Below are positions 58,375 through 64,000 of a DNA stretch of 64,000 nt, in pieces. The translations under genes and the position numbers were made by a program. The stretch comes from Megaustenia siamemsis (taxonomy: Eukaryota > Mollusca > Gastropoda > Stylommatophora > Ariophantidae), in assembly GCA_032433765.1 (NCBI GenBank), contig JAVIAB010000102.1, forward strand, positions 13,328,414 to 13,392,413. Direction: 5' to 3'. Each line of letters begins with the position of its first letter. Positions within the stretch are counted from its first letter, which is position 1. Below the pieces are notes generated by a model. That model was not told the origin of the DNA, searched no databases, and saw nothing but the letters and a program-made list of their open reading frames with translations.

Positions 58375-58675
58375 AGTTATCATTATACGCCTCAGAACAG
58401 GACACAATCGACTCCATAGTCACATGTATACGAAATTCAAGATCGGCACCTCAACTACTTGTACATGTGGACAGGCGCCCCAGACTGCTGAACACATACT
58501 TCATGACTGCACTGAATATAGTAGACTGAGGAAAATCCATTGGCCCATAGATACAACACTACAGACAAAACTATATGGGCCACTGCAAGAATTACAAAAG
58601 ACAGTAACATTTATACAGGAAACGACATTGCAGATATAGACAATACTTCAGGCAAACGAAAGATAGATAGATAGA
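58375..58675 (+). mobile_element. Jockey-like LINE C-terminus, (GATA)n tail
   Basis: Encodes VIIIRLRTGHNRLHSHMYTK, FKIGTSTTCTCGQAPQTAEH, ILHDCTEYSRLRKIHWP. The RTGHN and CxCG..ET.EHIL..C pattern marks the end of jockey-clade ORF2. A GATAGATAGATAG tail follows the TAG. Confidence 0.78.
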
Positions 58676-58677
58676 AA

Positions 58678-59106
58678 AAAAAGAGTTCTTAAATGTTATA
58701 TAGAGCCAGTCTTAACATTTAGATGTGAATCATGGACAACAGGACAACAGACAAGAAAATAACTGGATGCTGAAGAAATGTGGTTTTACAGAAGAATATT
58801 GAGAATACCAGGATAGCTAAGAAGAGTAATGAAAACATTCTGAAAGAGGCCCAAAAGCAAAAAGAAAGCTGATATCCAATATTAAGAAGAAACAATCATC
58901 ATTTTTTTGCCATGTAATGAGAAGGTAACAGCTGGAATATATTGTAACAACTGGGAAAATTGAGGGACGAAAAGAGAGGGAAGCAAAGAGGAAAGATACC
59001 AGACAGCTTAAGAAAATGGCTTGGCAGAAGGCCAACAACAGAAATGATAAATAATTGTCGAGATCGATCTTTGTGGAGAAACACTATCACCTATGCCAGA
59101 AGGCTT

Positions 59107-59115
<9 letters not shown>
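58678..59115 (+). mobile_element. RTE-like LINE 3' end, family A, degraded
   Basis: Pieces of VEPVLTFRCESWTTGQQTRK, MWFYRRILRIP and REGKQRGKIPDSLRKWLGRR are visible with frameshifts. It runs into a (TA)n of about 45 bp. Confidence 0.65.
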
Positions 59116-59149
<34 letters not shown>

Positions 59150-59735
59150 CATGATCATCATGTGTCATACCGGTTGGCGTAGGCGATCATGTATTTCCAC
59201 AATGTTCTATCTACAGTGCATCGAATCAATTCTGTTGTTGGCCTTTTTCCATGCCATGACACCAAGCTATCCAGTATTTTCTCTCTTTGTCATCCATGAT
59301 CTCTCTTTCCTTCTATTTTGCCAGTTGTAACCAAGTATTCCAACTTTCTTCTTCTCATGATGTGCCTGAAAAATGTTGATTGTTTATTTCTGATGTTTTT
59401 TAGAAGCTCCCTTTTTGTGTTGGCTTCTTTGAGAATTTCCTCAATGGTATATTTAGCTGTCCAGGGAACTTTCAACATTCTTCTGAGAAATCTCACCTCT
59501 GTGGCCTCTAATTGTCTTTTCATTTGTTTGTCTACTGTCCATGATTCACTTCTATAGGTCAGAATTAGTTCTATATAGCACCGATGAACTCTCTTTCTCA
59601 CTTCTATTGACATAGATTTGTTACATAAGATGTTTTTCATTTTCTGAAATGCTATTTTGGCCTGAGCTATTCTGCTTTTTATTTCTGTGGTGCATCGTCC
59701 ATGTGATGTTATTATTGAGCCTAAGTATATATATA
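59150..59735 (-). mobile_element. RTE-like LINE 3' part, family B
   Basis: A 154-codon frame reads GSIITSHGRCTTEIKSRIAQ, YRSESWTVDKQMKRQLEATE, FFRHIMRRRKLEYLVTTGKI. It is flanked by (TA)n on both sides. Confidence 0.8.
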
Positions 59736-59751
59736 TATATATATTATCAAG

Positions 59752-59968
59752 CACTGGGCCTACAGGCGTAGGTGATCATGTCTCTCCACAACTTTCAATC
59801 TCGATAGTTCTTTATCATTTCTGTTGTTGACCTTCTGCCCAGCCATTCTCTTAAGCTGTCTGGTATTTTCTCTCTTTGCTTCCCTCTATCTCTTTGTCCT
59901 TCAATTTTCCAGTTGTTACAATATATTCCAGTTGTTCTTTTCTCATTACATGGCCAAAAAATGATGAC
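59752..59968 (-). mobile_element. RTE-like LINE 3' end, family A
   Basis: The minus strand encodes GQRDRGKQREKIPDSLREWL and RRSTTEMIKNYRD. Confidence 0.68.
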
Positions 59969-60367
59969 TGTTTCTATATGTATATGTATATATACATACA
60001 TATATATTACACACACAACACATACATATATAAATATTATTTGATAGCAAATAATGTGGGGAATTACATATAACAACACAGTAGAGATCTTAGCACCTAT
60101 GGGTCCTAAAGGTCCTATGTGCATCGAGGATGACCTGTCGACCTGAAGCTAAAACTAATCTAAGGATTCAACATTTTGCATCAACGATCACACACCAGAA
60201 TTGATTCCTGGAGAGAAAAAAAAACCACACATTCAGTACTGAATCCCTGATTTGAAAATCTCATTTCTTTATTTTTCGTTACTAAAATCTTGCTATAATT
60301 TTTTGTCATGTTCATTGTTATAATTCTCATAATAATCTTACAAACGTAGATTATTATTGTTCTACAA

Positions 60368-60680
60368 CGAGTAGCTAAAAAGACCAATGAGGAAATTCTC
60401 AAAGAGGTCAACACAAAAAGGCAGCTCCTAAAAAATATCAGAAAGAAACAATCAACATTTTTCGGGCACATCATGAGAAGAGGAAAATTGGAATACTTGG
60501 TCACAGCTGGCAAAATACAAGGAAAGAGAGATCACGGACGACAAAAAGAGAAAATACTAGATAGCTTGGTGTCATGGAATGGAAAACAGTCAGCAACAGA
60601 ACTGATACGATGCACTGTAGATAGAAGATTGTGGAAGGACATGATCGCCTACGCTAACCGGTATGGCACATGATGATGAT
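60368..60680 (+). mobile_element. RTE-like LINE 3' end, family B
   Basis: Encodes KKTNEEILKEVNTKRQLLKN, FFGHIMRRGKLEYLVTAGKI and DRRLWKDMIAYANRYGT, ending in GATGATGAT. Confidence 0.78.
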
Positions 60681-60984
60681 AACGAGTAATATAAATGTAA
60701 TGATTAGATTTGTATAATTTTCCGTCAGGGGAGGGAAAGACAAAATCCCCCCCCCCCCCCACTCTTGAAAGAAACCCTGTAGACAATCAGACATACTGAC
60801 GAACTGAAAGGTAGAGGACCATACAGATATAAGATAAACAGGGGTAAAGGGATTAAAAATGTAAAGCTGTTGTAAAGTAAGAATGAAGGGAAAAATGTAT
60901 AATAAAAGTGGTATTGTTGCAGCTTTACGTAGGTGAGAGACAAAAGAACATCAAAACGACTACATAGGCAGTAAGCCTATGCTG

Positions 60985-61320
60985 CTACATACCTTTATTG
61001 GCTTTGTTATATGTTTCATGAAGACTGAACATAAACCCTGCAGCCTGGGCAGACATAGCAGACCGCAATATTTGGAAACAAACTCTAAAGCTCCAACTCA
61101 AGCAAGAAGCAGACAGATACATAGAACATGAGAATACACGGCGAAAGAAAAGAAAAAAAATTAACTTTTCCCAGAGGCGCTGAAAAATCAATTGTCAACT
61201 ATGTCTCTCGGATGCTACTACTATATATTATGTGTTTTGTCCATTGTTTCAGCTGAGGACTACTAAGCCGCAACATCGTTTTGATTCTGTGTTGTCTCTC
61301 ACGTACGTAAAGCTAAAGCT
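60985..61320 (+). mobile_element. Possible retroelement C-terminal remnant with a ribozyme-like 3' motif
   Basis: One plus frame reads AWADIADRNIWKQTLKLQLK then QEADRYIEHENTRRKKRK and stops. A CTGAGGA...AAGCCGCAACATC motif follows at 61250-61275. This is suggestive of a Penelope-like or related element only. Confidence 0.3.
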
Positions 61321-61539
61321 ATAGATTTAAAAAAAAAATAATATCTATTTTTTTTCATTCTATAACAAATAACATACTATTACAGGGTAATGAAAGAGTG
61401 GATGGGTTGGCTATCTGTACTTTCGTTGAAGACGGTCAACCAAAGGATAGGGCGGACGTCATTAATGTCCTCCGAGCTGTGGGAAGGACACAGGACTTCA
61501 ACAACCATAAGTCCTCGTCTCTCTGGAGACGGGTGTAAA

Positions 61540-61860
61540 GATGGAAACATATAGAAACGAGAGGGTTACAGAGCTCATAAGAAGACTTATCAAACAACAC
61601 AGAACTTAAGTCGTCAGTCGCTTGACGCTGCGGGACTTGCTGGGGAGGGGATCTGAGCACAAATGGACATGATCGGAGTGTAATGATGGAAACATCTAGA
61701 AACGAGAGGTATACAGAGCCATAAGAAGACTTATCAACCAACACAGAACTGGAGTCGTCAGTCGCTGGACACTGCGAGACTTGCTGAGGAGGGGATCTGA
61801 GCACCTATGGACGTGTTTGGAGTGTAATGATGATGACACGCAAATAACTCAATTACTCAA
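61540..61860 (+). repeat. Dispersed repeat R3, two partial copies in tandem
   Basis: GTCGTCAGTCGCTGGACACT and GGATCTGAGCACCTATGGAC occur in both halves, about 125-130 bp apart. Confidence 0.6.
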
Positions 61861-62845
61861 TAACGGAATGGCCTAACTGCAGGTGGGGCATTCCTCATAT
61901 CATGGGCATGGTGCCCCGTTCCAGCAATCAACAAATTCTTCATCCCGATCGATCATATTGTCTGTTACAATATTTTAAGTTGAGTTTTTACGTTCATTAA
62001 ACAAAAAACCTAAATAAATCATCATGTGTGTCTGCAACACAATTATTCAGCCCTACCGGGAGATACTAGTCTTAATATAAAAATACAGATACATTTATTC
62101 CCGAGCTGTGATCGTAACCTTATACTATAGTCACGATAACGCCTGCGTGAAAGACACCTCCGATGATGGCTAATTGTGTTCCCTAGCATTTGGCTTTTCG
62201 TTGCAGGGCGCTATGCCATGGAGTACGGGTTCGATCCTGCTTCGGACCATATATTACTCTTTGTTTTTCTTGTCTGTTGTTGATTGTTTGTCATTTTATT
62301 CCGAATGCTGTAAACATACATCCTCCTCCTACGATTCGCTAAATCATCATTATCATCATTATGATAAATTAATCACCACGATAAACCAATATCTGTGTAC
62401 AACACAACTAAATAAATGTAAAAGGTTCATAAACGCCCATTTATACGTTAGTGAGTCTATGGTAATATAATAGACTCTATAGACAGGCGCTTACATAATA
62501 CGGCCCTCTCATCCAGTTCACGATTAGTCCCTCGTATTTGCACTTATATTCACATGTTCGCCAGGGGACAAGTCAACAATGGCCTTTTAGTGATAACACA
62601 TTTGAGCGATAACAATTAATACAAGGCGGCGTACACACACACACACACACAAACGATTCCTTTTAGAGCAACCAAGTATGTGACCACACATACATATGTT
62701 TCCTGGTACTAATAATGAATCGTGAGGAACACAATGACGCAATCAATATCACAATATGATTGTTAAGATGCACAGCATAATGTGAGGGAACGATTTGTCG
62801 TATCTGCATGCCTTTTCTAGTTACAGAATCAGCACAGGAAATAAA
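61861..62845. other. Non-coding stretch with a weak tRNA-like site and (CA)n
   Basis: GGGTTCGATCCTGC at about 62227 is B-box-like, but no matching A box or cloverleaf was found. (CA)n lies at 62633-62650. No exon was recognised. Confidence 0.4.
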
Positions 62846-62849
62846 GCTT

Positions 62850-63430
62850 CAAAGCTCCTCATCATCATCGTCACCATCATCATCATCATTATAACAACCA
62901 TCACCGTTAGCATCATCATAATCATCAACAACAAGATGACCATCACTGTCATCATCACCATCATTAGCATCACTGTCAACGTTGCCATCATCATCATCAA
63001 CACCATCATCATCATCAACACCATCGTCATCACTACCGTCACATTGTTATCATCATTACCATTACAATCATCATCATCGCTACATCATCATCAAAATTAA
63101 TACTATCATCATCATCATCGCTACATCATCATAAAAACAAATACTACCATCATCATCGCTACATCATCACCATAACAAATACTACCATCATCATCGCTAC
63201 ATCATCACCATAACAAATACTACCATCATCATCGCTACATCATCACCATAACAAATACTACCATCATCGTCATCGCTACATCATCACCATAACAAATACT
63301 ACCATCAGCATCATCATCGCTACATCATCACCATAACAAATACTACCATCATCATTGCTACATCACCCCCCTTTCTAATACTACCATCATCATCATCGCT
63401 ACATCATTACCATCACATGAACACCATCAT
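62850..63430. repeat. (CAT)n-rich region with a 38-bp minisatellite
   Basis: Imperfect CAT triplets, then CATCATCGCTACATCATCAC with CATAACAAATACTAC about seven times at 63070-63400. Confidence 0.9.
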
Positions 63431-63434
63431 CATT

Positions 63435-63520
63435 AATTATAACTAATGCTGGCGTAGTCGATCATGCCTCACCATAACTTTCTATCTCTCCAGTTGTTTA
63501 TATGTCTTGTTGTTGACTCA
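63435..63520 (-). mobile_element. Fragment of a family-A LINE 3' end
   Basis: GCTGGCGTAGTCGATCATGC and CTTGTTGTTGACTCA match the end at 13739-13830. Confidence 0.5.
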
Positions 63521-63704
63521 CTATTAAATTCATTCTCTCACATTTCTCTGAAAATGAAGACATAACAATATAATTGTATACATTGAGACTGCTGCTAATG
63601 CAAGTCGTGGGTGTGTCCAGAATACAGGTCTCATGCCCAGTGCAGTCGTCACAAGGTGTTCAGGTCAGAGGTTTTATCCGCATCCGCTTAAAGTCACTAT
63701 AAGG

Positions 63705-63945
63705 GCAGACGATGAAAAGGAGTAGTCATCTGGTGAGCGAAGAAGAGCAAGAAAATAAAGGAAAAAAGAGAAGGATGGAGAAGGAGAAGAAGATGATGAA
63801 AAAGAAGAAAAAAAGAAAGAAGAAGAAGACGAAGAGGAGGAGAAGCAAGAAGACGAAGAGGAGAAGAAAGCAGAAGAGGAAGAGAGAGAGAGGAAGAAAG
63901 CGAGAAAGAGGGAGAAGAGAAAGAGGAAGAAAAAGAATAAGAATC
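63705..63945. repeat. Purine-rich (GAA/GAG) tract
   Basis: About 240 bp of nearly pure A/G on the plus strand. The open frames opposite it are low-complexity Ser/Leu/Phe strings. Confidence 0.9.
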
Positions 63946-64000
63946 GACATACACTCATATATATGTTCTCCGGATGCTGATAACCCATATGCATGTCTTG

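Noticed and set aside
62200..62245. tRNA-like B box GGGTTCGATCCTGC
   Set aside because: No A box at the right distance, no cloverleaf, and no second copy in the window.
62795..63100. Ile- or Met-rich frames on either strand
   Set aside because: Low-complexity CAT/ATG triplet repeats.

Overview
This is animal nuclear DNA, almost all of it intronic. The evidence is a spliced multi-exon gene, hundreds of minisatellite units, tRNA-derived SINEs and many 5'-truncated non-LTR retrotransposon ends. The mix of RTE-like and jockey-like LINE ends with (GAT)n or (GATA)n tails suggests a lophotrochozoan, probably a mollusc. That is inference, not proof.

The one gene I can support lies on the minus strand and spans the window. 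Ten exons between 58109 and 8041 join in consistent reading phase, apart from one 1-nt break. They encode the catalytic and C-terminal lectin parts of an MGAT4-type (GnT-IV, family GT54) glycosyltransferase. In transcript order they are 58109-57976, 39470-39421, 32758-32645, 28560-28485, 23341-23231, 20284-20154, 18928-18821, 15309-15116, 12388-12100 and a short probable terminal exon at 8067-8041. Together they hold about 410 codons. The N-terminal membrane anchor and stem exons are not seen and probably lie beyond 64000. Exon 23341-23231 carries an apparent 1-nt frameshift that looks like a homopolymer error.

Layout by increasing coordinate: 1-8040 is the 3' flank, with repeats and LINE ends. 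8041-20284 holds the last five exons with LINE copies between them. 20284-28560 holds LINEs, a 1.8-kb TAGGA/TAGGG array and a 34-bp array grown from a splice donor. 28560-39470 holds SINEs, nested LINEs and several minisatellites. 41113-57964 is a single 33-bp satellite of about 511 units with higher-order structure. 57976-64000 holds one exon, LINE remnants and simple repeats.

The most unusual feature is the relation between tandem repeats and splice sites. Two arrays consist of copies of an MGAT4 exon end plus its 5' splice site: about 38 tandem donors after exon 28560-28485, and nine after exon 32758-32645. The 16.9-kb satellite begins 11 bp inside the next donor. Other arrays end within 20-80 bp of acceptors. 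Using any of the duplicated donors would put a stop codon in frame, so the exon-proximal donor must be chosen for full-length protein. The long ORFs in the satellites are by-products of unit lengths divisible by three, not genes.
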